Source: Maea johnstoni (lineage: Eukaryota; Annelida; Polychaeta; Spionida; Magelonidae). Taken from it: 64,000 nucleotides of DNA. The translations under genes were made by a program, and so were the position numbers. The notes beneath the pieces were generated by a model. That model was not told where the DNA came from, searched no databases, and worked only from the letters and a program-made list of their open reading frames with translations. The DNA is taken from NCBI GenBank assembly GCA_963942565.1, contig OZ012686.1, positions 14,676,004 through 14,740,003 on the forward strand. Reading direction: 5' to 3'. This document shows positions 46,306 through 57,232 of the stretch, piece by piece (within the stretch, counting starts at the first letter, position 1; each line of letters opens with the position of its first letter).

Positions 46306-46549
46306 TATAACCATTCGATGAGGAGGTCCTCCGCAGTCAGTGCCTTTCATTAACTTTTTGAATAGTTATCTAAATGAATTCTAAATTACCTAACTGTGAG
46401 GAAGAGAGGATGGGCTATCCAAGAATACTCACATCAGTGCATGCGATTCATGGATCATTTCATTTTTACTGAACATACGTCATAAATATTTTTGCAATTC
46501 CACTTAGTTAAAGGCAAAGCTTTGGGTAAATATGATCATTGAAAAGAAA

Positions 46550-47940
46550 TTAATAATCATCTTCTTCTTGGATGAACCCTGCCCCGTCAATCTTGACGCT
46601 TATGCAGAGACGCATGTAAAACAGGGTTAATGTGGGTATGTTAATTGGGATCGGGAGGTTAAAAACAAGACTCGCCGCTCTAGGGTATGAGGAGTTGAGT
46701 GGCTAGTTTCTTCTTAAAGGTGTTAATACTAGACGCCCCTGCACCTGGCAGGCGATTCCAGAGTGGGATCACTCGGATGAAGTACGATGCTCTATGATAG
46801 TCAGTTCTTCCCTGGACTGTCAGGAGCTTGTGTACTCGGAGACCCCTAGTAGCATCATAGGCTGGTACAAAGTAAGGTGTTGCAGGTACTGCTATCAACT
46901 GGTTCAGTACTTTGTACATAAATACTACACTACACTTTGCTCTTCTTTCCTGAAGGGTCTCCCAGCCCAGAGTTTGGAGCATTTCACCCACACTGCTAGT
47001 GTTATGGTACCGGTTCAGTACAAAGCGGGTTGCTCTTCTCTGAATCATTTCTACTTGCTGTATTTGACGAGCCAGGTATGGGTTCCAAACAATGCTACAG
47101 TAGTTCAGATGCGGACGGATGAGGCCCCGATATGCCGAGGCCTTGACTTTCTGAGAGCCAATTTGTAGGTTCCTGCGAATGAAATTGAGAGTTCTGGTGG
47201 CTTTGGCCGTTACTTTGTTGATGTGCGGAGACCAGTCTAGCCTTTCATCCAACTCTAGACCGAGGTAGGCAGCAGACTTAACCATTTCAAGCATGGTGTC
47301 CCTAATGTAATATGAGAATGACTGTTTTCGTTTCCGTGCCCTGGTAATGCTCATCACTTTGCACTTGTCTGGGTGGAAGCTCATTTGCCACTTAGATTCC
47401 CAGTCCAGTAAACTATCCAGGTCTCTTTGTAGAGTTTCACAGACTGCTCTCGAGTTTATCTGTCTGTATAAGACAGCATTATCGGCGAATAGGCGTACCT
47501 TGGACTCAGCAGAATCTGGTAAATCATTTATAAAGACTAGGAACAAAAGTGGACCTAGTACCGTTCCTTGTGGGACCCCAGACCTTACATGGGCATATTC
47601 CGATGTGGTGCCGTCAAGAATTACCCGGTTTCCTTTGGGTTAGGAAATTTTCAGTCCATCTCAGGACATCCCCCCTGATGCCGTAATGATGTAACTTCCG
47701 CAATAATCGCTGGTGAGGGACTTTATCAAAAGCTTTGCTGAAGTCCATCAATATTACATATCAGCTTTGCCCTGATTATCACTCACTGTCATCCCATGTT
47801 CTTTCAAGGGGGCCATACCTGACGAGTCCTTGTGGAGACTTTTTATGTAAGACCAGAAACGTTTGCCAACGCCTGGTTGACCATCATGTTGAAATATGTA
47901 ATTTCTCTCATTCTTTAAACATCTGAAACACCCGTGTCTA
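46550..47940 (-). mobile_element. CR1/Jockey-type LINE, internally deleted
   Basis: Minus strand. 47760-47940 encodes a linker with GKRFWSYIKSLHKDSSG; 46680-47760 encodes MDFSKAFDKVPHQRLLRKL, a SGVPQGTVLGPLLF-type motif region, LPDSAESKVRLFADN and the thumb (AAYLGLELDERLDWSPHINK), ending PLWNRLPG...TQLLIP. Between the two parts about 100 residues of the early RT are missing. The catalytic second aspartate of FADD reads Asn, and a frame shift occurs near 47610. The 3' UTR is ~125 bp ending in an (AAG)n-like tail. A dead copy. Confidence 0.87.
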
Positions 47941-48274
47941 CATTTGAAACACGGATATTGAAATTGGAATTGTGATTAGCGTCACTTTCTCTGCCATTTA
48001 TAGGCCAAATTGTGAGTTACCCAGGTAAAACCACCGACCAGCTATAATATAGCTGCTATATACATGTACTAGTATAGTACATGTAGATCAATGTTTCAAC
48101 CAGGATACATGTATAAGGTAAGTACACTATCTAGCAGATAATTCTTTCCAGGGGCAGTCCAGTTCTTCATCCTTACAGTGGCCTGAGGGGTGAATTCGTG
48201 AACATAGGGTCATTTTGAGATGTTTACATATTTTAAAGCCTACACATTCACCCTCATAATCAGACCAGTATTGG
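47941..48274. other. No recognised feature
   Basis: Nothing identified. Confidence 0.5.
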
Positions 48275-48540
48275 GCCTTAGAAGACCAACACATGGAATG
48301 GAAACCAGCCGGTCAACCTGAACATGCTAGCCTCAACCAGTGTCAATTAATAGTCGCTAATAGGTGCTCTGGGCACCCCCAGCAGGTGGTGGAGATAAGG
48401 TTTCTCTGTAATGTAATCGATGCGGGAGCCCTGATTGGTCCTTGTTCCCACGTGACCTCGTGCTGCTGCCTTATCTGCTAGTCCTGGCATGAGGCTAGCA
48501 TGTAACTATAGGGCATATAGTAATTGGTCTCTCGTTACAT
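48275..48540 (-). repeat. Second inverted-pair element, right copy
   Basis: Inverse, diverged copy of 43045-43325, sharing CTAGCCTCAACCAGTGTCAA and AGTAATTGGTCTCTCGTTAC. Confidence 0.75.
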
Positions 48541-48692
48541 ATCCATTCTTTTCTTAATCCAAGATTGGGCTAACTGTCTGGGCCATCACTGAACAGAGTA
48601 AGAGACATCTTAAACCTCACATTGTCTTGAACATAGACAGGAGTCGTTTTCCATATTTTCTTCATGTTGAACTTAACGAAAACATGATCGCT

Positions 48693-48949
48693 TTAACCCT
48701 TGTGCTGCTGTTGGGTTATTTGGCCAATACAACATAATACAAAAAAACTGAAAAAAGACTACTTTGGCAAATACAAAATGATGCAAAAATCCTTAAAAAT
48801 GACTGAAACCCTGGCACATGGGTACTCATCTGACAGTACTCAATGAGAGCTATCCAATGAATACCAACATGACAGGGTTTAGATGATTTTCGAAAATCTT
48901 TGCATCCTTGTGTTTTTGACGAAAGCGGCCTTAGCATTGGAAGTGTTAC
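48693..48949 (-). mobile_element. TTAA-MITE family A copy with internal partial duplication
   Basis: Begins TTAACCCTTGTGCTGCTG. The subterminal GGCAAATACAAAATGATGCA block is present twice, making this copy about 45 bp longer than usual. Confidence 0.88.
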
Positions 48950-49121
48950 ACAAGCATTTTGAGTATCAAATGGCAACAGATTTACTTGAAATTTGGTATA
49001 TAAATAGCTAAGAGTATTTCGGAGAGAAGGGCATCCCAGTTGAAGTTGTGCTGGAAGGCAGCAGGTTACTAGACAAATGTGTGGTATGGAGAGATGGGTT
49101 GTCAGAGGTGCTTTTAACCCA

Positions 49122-49334
49122 TTAACCAGTATGCTGCTAGTGGCTAATTTGGTCAATACAAAATGATGCAAAAAACCTGAAAATGACCAAAACCCTGGCA
49201 AATGGGTACTCATCTAAGAGTACTCAGCAAGAGCTTTCCAATGAATACCAACTTGACAGTGTTTAGATGGTTTTTAAAACTTTTTGCATTTTTCTCCCAT
49301 GGACTAAAGTAGCCTCAGCATTGCAGCGGCTAAA
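49122..49334 (-). mobile_element. TTAA-MITE family A copy
   Basis: Begins TTAACCAGTATGCTGCTAG. Immediately left is TTAACCCA, a possible remnant of a family B end. Confidence 0.88.
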
Positions 49335-49531
49335 ATCAGCCTGACAATTTTAGAAAAAACTTTTCAGGCAAATAGTTTTAAAAATATTTGAAGGAGAAAT
49401 ATTCATCCGAACAATAGCAACAACTCTCCTTCAAATATTTTGAAAAATACTTCTTTATTCCAGTTATAATCAAAATTATCATAGATCCAGACGACAGTCA
49501 CAAGAGTACCTCTTAAGCATTAATGGGTTAA
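49331..49531 (+). mobile_element. TTAA-MITE family B copy
   Basis: Directly adjoins the family A copy. It carries AATATTTGAAGGAGAAATAT and CAACTCTCCTTCAAATATTT, inverted relative to each other, and ends GCATTAATGGGTTAA. Confidence 0.78.
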
Positions 49532-49592
49532 AGCCGATGGGACTCAGGGAACTAAGGCTTAATGCCTTCCCCAGGCACTTGAAATGAGATAT

Positions 49593-49794
49593 TTAACCCT
49601 TCCAATGCTAAGGCTACTTTTGTCCAAAGCACAAGGATGCAAAGATCTTTGAAAACCATCTTAACCTTGTCAAATTGGTATTCATAGAAAAACTCCCGCT
49701 GAGTACTCTAAGATGAGTACCCATTTGCTAGGGTTTCAGTATTTTCGCATCATTTTGTAATGCCCAAATTAGCCACCAGCAGCATAAGGGTCAA
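49593..49794 (+). mobile_element. TTAA-MITE family A copy
   Basis: Begins TTAACCCTTCCAATGCTAAG and ends CAGCATAAGGGTCAA. Confidence 0.9.
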
Positions 49795-50525
49795 TGCCTT
49801 CCCCGGGCATTTGAAATGAGATATTCAACAATGATGAGGTTGTTGCTTTGCACTGGATATTTTTATCCATTTAAGTATTGAGCATCTAAAAATACCATAC
49901 ATTATCTATCAACATGATACCCTTGAGATTTCTATATTCAAATACAGATTGTAGCTTGAAGAAGCACATTCATAGTTAGATTTTGGGAACAAGCTTTTTA
50001 CTATTTGAGATAATAGCCTGATCTCAGTCTCCTCACTGTTGTTATGGCAACAAGTCAGCAGGGAGGGGTTGCCTTTTATCAATTATATCATGGGCTTAAT
50101 CAGTTTCTGCAAGATAAATCTTTTAAGTATCATAATGGAAAAAATAATTACCTACTAGTAAAGACTATCTTGCCTTTGCCACCAAAGAAGATAGCATATA
50201 GTGAAAATAGTTGGGGACCTAATTCAAGCCATTAAATAAGTTTTTTTAGCCTACCAAAAAGCCTGAGAATCATTCGTGAAAGATTTAGAAAAGAAAACAG
50301 CACCACAAAGTAGCAATTCATGTTTTTATTGATATCATAGTTGTATCCACAAAATCACCATGTGTATAATCGCAACAGGAGATATATTTACATGGTTATG
50401 CTATTTACAAATTATTTCAAATCACTCTACAAGTTTCACAGGGAACAGCTGTACTCAATAAGGTAGCGAAGATTTGGCAAGGTTTGGATGGGGACAGTTA
50501 TCAAATTGAGAGAAAATCCAGGATT
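49795..50525. other. No gene supported
   Basis: A 63-codon plus-strand frame at 50044 begins MATSQQGGVAFYQLYHGLNQ but has no domain or splice support. Its neighbourhood is AT-rich. Confidence 0.4.
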
Positions 50526-50737
50526 TTAACCCTTCCAATGCTGAGGCTACCTTCATCCAAAGCACAAGGATGCAACGATTTTTTAAAATCATCCAAACCC
50601 TGTCATTCTGGTATTCATTGGATACCTTACACTAAGTACTCTCAGATAAGTAGACATATGCCAGGGTTCCAGACATTTTTCAGTTTTTTGCATCATTTCG
50701 ACTTGGTCAAATTAGCCACCAGCAGCATAAAGGTTAA
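50526..50737 (+). mobile_element. TTAA-MITE family A copy
   Basis: Begins TTAACCCTTCCAATGCTGAG and ends CAGCATAAAGGTTAA. Confidence 0.9.
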
Positions 50738-51295
50738 GATGGGGTTTTGGTATAAGTCACATTTCAAGTCCTTTTTTTTCTAGCACAAAAGCTCAAATGC
50801 GAAAGATGAAGCGTGGTTCATTGCACTTTTCCCTCTGTTCCTGGTTTTACAAACAACCGTCACGTTTCTACCTTCGTCTCCATATTTAGCAAAACTTGTG
50901 TTCAAAAGTGGAGCATTTTTATAGAAATATCCAGATATTTCCCATCATACAACTGTCACAGTAATTTTCTTACCACAATGTTCCTCAGTCTGTTTAACTA
51001 AGCATTCCCTGTTAAGGGTTACCAATGTAGAAAGTGTAATTAAGAACAAAAGGTAAGCATTTTTGCTATAATATGGGTGTTTTTCTGGCAAAAAAAGTCA
51101 GCATTTTGGTCACCAGTAAGGATCGTTTGTTGGGGATTACAGAGCATTCACACGGACCCAACTATATCAAAACCGGACAAATAGTAACTTTGGCATCATC
51201 ATCATATAAACATTAACAAGTTTCCAGAATGTCTCAGGTCGGTGCATAGGTCAGCTAGCGCACCAGCCTGAATCCACACCAGAAACATTTATCTA
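50738..51295. other. No recognised feature
   Basis: Nothing identified. Confidence 0.5.
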
Positions 51296-51533
51296 CAGTG
51301 CTGACATTTAATTCCTGCACTAAATGCATGGGCAGCCTGGGCATAATACACAACCGCACACTCAATCACCACCCAGTTTCTTGGTCATGGATGCCCTTAA
51401 AACTGCACATAGCTTTGATTCAAAAGCTACGTGTATCTTGGCTTATGTTTTGCCTTGTTATCCATGGGTGCTTGTACAACCAGGCACCGGCAGACGACCG
51501 GTCAACTGGTGCAGAAATTAAATATCTGTACTG
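51296..51533 (+). mobile_element. TA-MITE family C copy
   Basis: Begins CAGTGCTGACATTTAATTCC and ends TTAAATATCTGTACTG between TA dinucleotides. Confidence 0.88.
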
Positions 51534-51823
51534 TACACTAGTGCTAATAACACAGAACCTAAGAGTGATATATAAATGTTGTGAATAAATTAATAACAAA
51601 TATCAACCTATACAGATATGCAACTAAGTAGTAGTAGTAGTAGTAGTTATTCTTTAAAAACATTCCCTCGTTTTCTTAACTAAATGTGCTGTAGTTGATC
51701 TGCTTACATTGTAACAATGGGGAGAAAATAGGAGTAACACTGAAAAAAACAACAACTACTCAACAAAGTAAAGCAAATAGTCAGCAATGATATATAACAA
51801 TATCAACCACCCTCTCTTTAACC

Positions 51824-52037
51824 TTAACCCTTCAAATGCTGAGGCTACTTTCGTCCAAACTACAACGATGCAGAGATTTTTGAAAAACACCTAAACCCTG
51901 TCATGTTGGTATTCATTGGAAAGCTCTCGCCGAGTACTCTCAGATGAGTACCCATATGCCAGGGTTTCAGTCATTTTTCAGGCTTTTTTGCACCATTTTG
52001 TATTGGTGAAATTAGCCACCAGCAGTATAAGGGTTAA
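51824..52037 (+). mobile_element. TTAA-MITE family A copy
   Basis: Begins TTAACCCTTCAAATGCTGAG and ends CAGTATAAGGGTTAA; both TTAA targets are intact. Confidence 0.92.
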
Positions 52038-52045
52038 CCATGAAC

Positions 52046-52209
52046 TTAACCCATTCATTCTCAGAATGGCCATAAGGAAAACTAAAAGAATTCCATAAAT
52101 AGAGTGAGTTTCTTGTATAATAATACCCTTCAAATGTCTCGTTAAATTCCAGGATATTCTGAAGCAAGTCTGATCATCAAGGCGGCATTCTGAGTTTAAA
52201 TGGGTTTAA
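52046..52209 (+). mobile_element. TTAA-MITE family B copy, short
   Basis: Begins TTAACCCATTCATTCTCAGA and ends GCATTCTGAGTTTAAATGGG plus TTTAA. Only 8 bp from the preceding family A copy. Confidence 0.7.
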
Positions 52210-52377
52210 TTCTCCTCACCTTCACATTCCCAAGTATTTGTAAGTATAATCTGAGATCTGTTTAAGTAAATACATCACAGAAATAATAGCCACTGCCCAT
52301 ACAGTGTCATCAATCAGATATATTTCCATGCAAAAGTTGCAAGTATATTGTCAAATGTGTCATTTGAAACACCACTA

Positions 52378-52632
52378 CAGTGCTGACATTTAATTCCTGC
52401 AATAAAAGCCCAGGCATAATACACAACCGCATACCCGATTGCCACCCAGTTTCCTGGGCATGGATGCAAATTAAATGACCTCACAACTAAACTTGGCTTT
52501 GATACCAAAGCTACGAAGGTCATTGCTGTGTTTGGCTTATTTTTGTTTTTGACATACTTTCCTTGGGTGTCTGTAGAACCAGACAATGGCAGACGTCCGG
52601 TTGACTGGTGCAGGAACTAAATATCTGTACTG
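52378..52632 (+). mobile_element. TA-MITE family C copy
   Basis: Begins CAGTGCTGACATTTAATTCC and ends ACTAAATATCTGTACTG. Confidence 0.88.
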
Positions 52633-53480
52633 TACATTTCAAGTATATAAACCAATTCATAGGAAACGAAATGATTTTAGGAAGTGAATGAAATGAAATA
52701 AAAACATCTCCAGCAATTTAAGATCATATAACATCAGTTTATCCATTTCAAATAGAAAATTAAATAACATGTAAATTTGTATGAAATATTTTTCACACAA
52801 TAAGGTTCTGTACACGTCAAAGTAAAGAGACCCCATAATATTGTGCAAGAAACTGCCAACAGAAAAGGCTTGCTCATTTAATGGTTATATATAGTATGAA
52901 ACTATGTATATTATCATACAAGTGGTATTGTACTTATACCTTATTTATGTGAAATTGAATACAAATAATAGCACTTTGGCATGGCATTGAAACAACATAT
53001 TTTGACTCTGTCTTCCAAATCAATGCGTGCTTGATTTTAAAGGAGGGGTTTTAGGTTTTCAGTCAAAAAAACCCATGAAAACTGAAATGAAGAGATGGCG
53101 GATTGCATAACTTATTAATCCTGTCATGAATATTCTGCTTTCTCATGCAATTTGAGCAAGCAATTCATGCCTCTTGCAGTTAGATAAGATTGATAAAACG
53201 TTCAATTCCTCTTAGTTTCTCAGTTAGAAGCATATTCAATCTACCCTTTTTTGCTTCAATTTTCAGGGTACCTGAGGGGAGAATTCATTAAAACAGTGAC
53301 AGCCCCATATCATAGTTCATTTCATTTGAAGGAAATCACCCATGATTTAGGAAACACATTCCCTTGATCTATATTTATAATTGAAAGTCAGATGAAAATA
53401 AGTAACTCTACCTATCTTCCTACCAACTTACTTTTTTTATAAACATGTGAGGCCAAACAAACACACATACATACATCATA
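52633..53480. other. No recognised feature
   Basis: AT-rich; nothing identified. Confidence 0.5.
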
Positions 53481-53481
53481 A

Positions 53482-54289
<808 letters not shown>

Positions 54290-54494
54290 TCAACCCTTCC
54301 AATGCCGGGACTACTTTCGTCCAAAGCACATGGATGTAAAGACTTTTGAAAAACATCTAAACCCTGTCATGTTGGTATTCATTGGATAGTACTCTCAGAT
54401 GAATACCCATGTGCAGGGTTTGAGTCATTATTTTTTTAGGTTTTATGCATCATTTTGTATTGGCCAAATTAGCCACCAGCAGCATAAGGTTTAA
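54290..54494 (+). mobile_element. TTAA-MITE family A copy
   Basis: Begins TCAACCCTTCCAATGCCGGG and ends CAGCATAAGGTTTAA. Confidence 0.9.
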
Positions 54495-54588
54495 ATGAAA
54501 TATGTTCATATTGTACCTGGTGATTAGTTGAAACCCTGGTAGCTTTAATTGAAACCCTGGTAGGATCTGTTCCACTCAGTGTAAACTA

Positions 54589-54835
54589 CAGTGCTGACAT
54601 TTAATTCCTGCACTTAATGCCTGTGCAGACCAGGCATAATACAGGACCGCATGTCCGATTGACACCAAGTTTCCTGGGCATGGATGACCTCACAACTGAA
54701 CATAGGGATTTGCAAGCTACGTGGGTCATTGATGTGCTTGGCTCATTTTTTGACATGTTATCCATGGATCTTTATACAACCAGGCACTGGCAGATGTCCT
54801 GTTGACTGGTGCAGGAATTAAATGTCTGTACTCTC
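54589..54835 (+). mobile_element. TA-MITE family C copy
   Basis: Begins CAGTGCTGACATTTAATTCC; the right end decays after TTAAATGTCTGTACT. Confidence 0.85.
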
Positions 54836-55201
54836 TAGTCCTTGAGAACCACTATCATTTCCAGGTCGTTCCAGTTCTGCCCATAAGTGTAGAAGTTATT
54901 ATTGACAACCCTGTCATAACCATGGTCCACTCAGCACTTTTCTCCACAAATACAATTGACACTTACATCAGTGTTAGTGATAGAGTCAGTAAAAAGCTGC
55001 ATCCACACTCACACCAAGGTCTAGAAAATCCTGTGTCCTGAGCAAGGCCTGTAAATGGGTGTTATCTATCCAGGCCCACAGTTGTGGTCACTGCGGGGGG
55101 TAAGGGGGTAAATGGGTAGATTTCTGTATTGTAGATTTGTGCTGATTACATAATGAGCAGCTCAAAGCACTGTCATCCATAAAAGGGAAATGACTGGGTT
55201 C
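54836..55201. other. No gene supported
   Basis: A short plus-strand frame at 54840-55040 continues out of the MITE. No domain was recognised. Confidence 0.4.
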
Positions 55202-55414
55202 TTAACCCTTTCAATGCTGAGGCTACTTTCGTCCAAAGCACACAGATGCAAAGATTTTTGAAAACCATCTACAACCTGTCATGTTGGTATTCATTGGATA
55301 GCTCTCACTGAGTAATCTCAGATGAGTACCCATTTGCAAGGGTTTCAAACATTTTCCAGGGTTTTTGCATCATTTTGTATTGGCCAAATTAGCCACCAGT
55401 AGCATAAGGGTTAA
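55202..55414 (+). mobile_element. TTAA-MITE family A copy
   Basis: Begins TTAACCCTTTCAATGCTGAG and ends AGTAGCATAAGGGTTAA. Both TTAA targets intact. Confidence 0.92.
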
Positions 55415-55581
55415 TGGGTATTTTATGCATTCAGTTGGACGCATACATTTCACAAGTCTGCATCCACACCACTTAACTATGCATCAAAAGGATATCTGTA
55501 CGGAGTCCTTGCCAACCCTGTTACATAGACACAATTCCTTTGGCTTAAATTCAGCCTTATCAGTTGTGGATGTTGATAATA

Positions 55582-55756
55582 CAGGCGAACTTGGATATGA
55601 CAGACTCAAAGGGACCAGGAAAATTGGTAAGTCTTATGCAAAATCCGTCATGTAAAAATGACACATACTTGATATGCATGGGACTGGGACCAAGCATATC
55701 GTCCGTCATAGACAAAAGTCCGTCGTACAGTGGTCCGTTATATCCAAGTTCGCCTG
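55582..55756. mobile_element. TA-flanked MITE with CAGGCGAACTTGG ends
   Basis: 175 bp between TA dinucleotides. The ends CAGGCGAACTTGGATAT and its exact complement are followed by subterminal motifs (ATGACAGACT / GTCCGTCGTACA). Single copy in this window. CAGG ends with TA targets fit the Tc1/mariner-pogo group. Confidence 0.85.
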
Positions 55757-56171
55757 TACTCAAATGTTTGTCATCATATATTTGTTAGGACAATATATTC
55801 TAAATATATTTCTTTGCAAAAATATTTGCAGAAAAGTTGCATATTCTTTGATGAAGACCTAATAAATCCATTCATGGTTAAAGTTTCCCATGATAAATAT
55901 TGTCAAGATGTCAGAGCCAATGCATGAATTCACTAATATCCCGAAGGAAAGTCTGCAGTAGATATCAGATAAGTATTTCTTGTTCTTGTTCTGAAGATGT
56001 TTTAGTGAGAGAGAAATTACCATAATAATCAGGTGAATTGAAGCTGCTACTGGCATAAATGGCTTAATTTCCCCTTATTCATGATGAAGCATTTGTTGTG
56101 AAACTTTCTGCAAGTCTGTTTAATGCACAATTCAATAACTGCTGATCATATTTGGTTGCAGGTTCCCCTTT
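55757..56171. other. No recognised feature
   Basis: Nothing identified. Confidence 0.5.
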
Positions 56172-56895
56172 CTGATATTTCACTACTGAATTCCTTCTCC
56201 TGATATCACTGATGAATTCCTTCACCCGATATCACTGATGAATTCCTTCTTCTGATATCACTGATGAATTCCTTCTCCTGATATCACTGCTGAATTCCTT
56301 CACCTGATATCATTCTTGAATTCCTTGTCCTGATATCACTGCTGAATTCCTTCACCGGATATCACTGCTGAATTCCTTCTCCTGATATCACTGCTGAATT
56401 CCTTCACCGGATATCACTGCTAAATTCCTTCACCGGATATCACTGCTGAATTCCTTCACCGAATATCACTGCTGAATTCCTTCACCGGATATCACTGCTG
56501 AATTCCTTCACCGGATATCACTGCTGAATTCCTTCACCGGATATCACTGCTGAATTCCTACTCCCGATATCACAGCTGAATTCCTTCTCCTGATATCACT
56601 GCTGAATTCCTTCTCCTGATATCACTGCTGAATTCCTTCTCCTGATATCACTGCTGAACTTGTTCTCCTGATATCACAGCTGAATTCCTTGTCCTGATAT
56701 CACTGCTGAATTCGTTCTCCTGATATCACTGCTGAATTCGTACCTGATATCACTGCTGAATTCGTTCTCCTGATATCACTGCTGAATTCCTTCTCCTGAT
56801 ATCACTGCTGAATTCATTCGCTGATATCACTGCTGAATTCCTTCTCCTGATATCATTGATGAATTCCTTCTCCTGATATCAGTCTGAATTCATTT
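56172..56895. repeat. 26 bp minisatellite downstream of the UBR gene
   Basis: About 27 units of GATATCACTGCTGAATTCCT plus TC(A/T)CC(T/G), so nearly every unit has an EcoRV-type GATATC and an EcoRI-type GAATTC palindrome. Two subtypes (TTCTCCTGATATC and TTCACCGGATATC) are clustered, with the CCGG type at about 56341-56550, indicating local homogenisation. Confidence 0.95.
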
Positions 56896-56938
56896 GCCAA
56901 ATATGGTCGCTGATTTCCACCTTTAAAAATTATTAGAT

Positions 56939-56944
56939 TTTAAT
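56939..56944 (-). terminator. Possible ATTAAA polyadenylation signal of the UBR gene
   Basis: Minus-strand ATTAAA about 147 bp past the stop codon. Cleavage would then fall just before the 26 bp minisatellite. Confidence 0.4.
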
Positions 56945-57090
56945 TGATTTATACTCCTGACATCACTGCGGAATAGTCCTGTTCTTGAAATGCTTGTAAT
57001 TACTAAGTGTGTCCTCCTGCTCCCAATGCCGCTTCCCTTCCCTTGGCCACCATGGAACTCCTCCTCCTCCTCCTCCTCCTCCCGTCTAGG

Positions 57091-57232
57091 TTAGAGGTGT
57101 TGCCAGTCTATAGACATCAGGTTGCTGTTGGATTCCAGAAGATGAGCTATTTCCTCGGGGATCGAGTGCGACATCCAAAGTTTCTGCAGCTTCCTGTAGC
57201 GCTCGGGGCAGAGGTGAAGAGGATTACCGCGC
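57091..57232 (-). CDS. UBR1/2: UBR1/2 terminal exon
   Basis: 142 bp encoding RGNPLHLCPERYRKLQKLWM, SHSIPEEIAHLLESNSNLMS and IDWQHL-stop (TAA at 57093-57091). Its acceptor (TTATTGCCCTTCAG) and first ~22 bp are copied 13-fold upstream. A (GGA)n tract follows the stop codon. Confidence 0.95.

Noticed and set aside
48716-49213. 165-codon minus-strand frame
   Set aside because: It runs through two TTAA-MITE family A copies. Similar frames recur in other copies of the MITE (for example 50484 and 51916) and reflect the repeat, not a protein.
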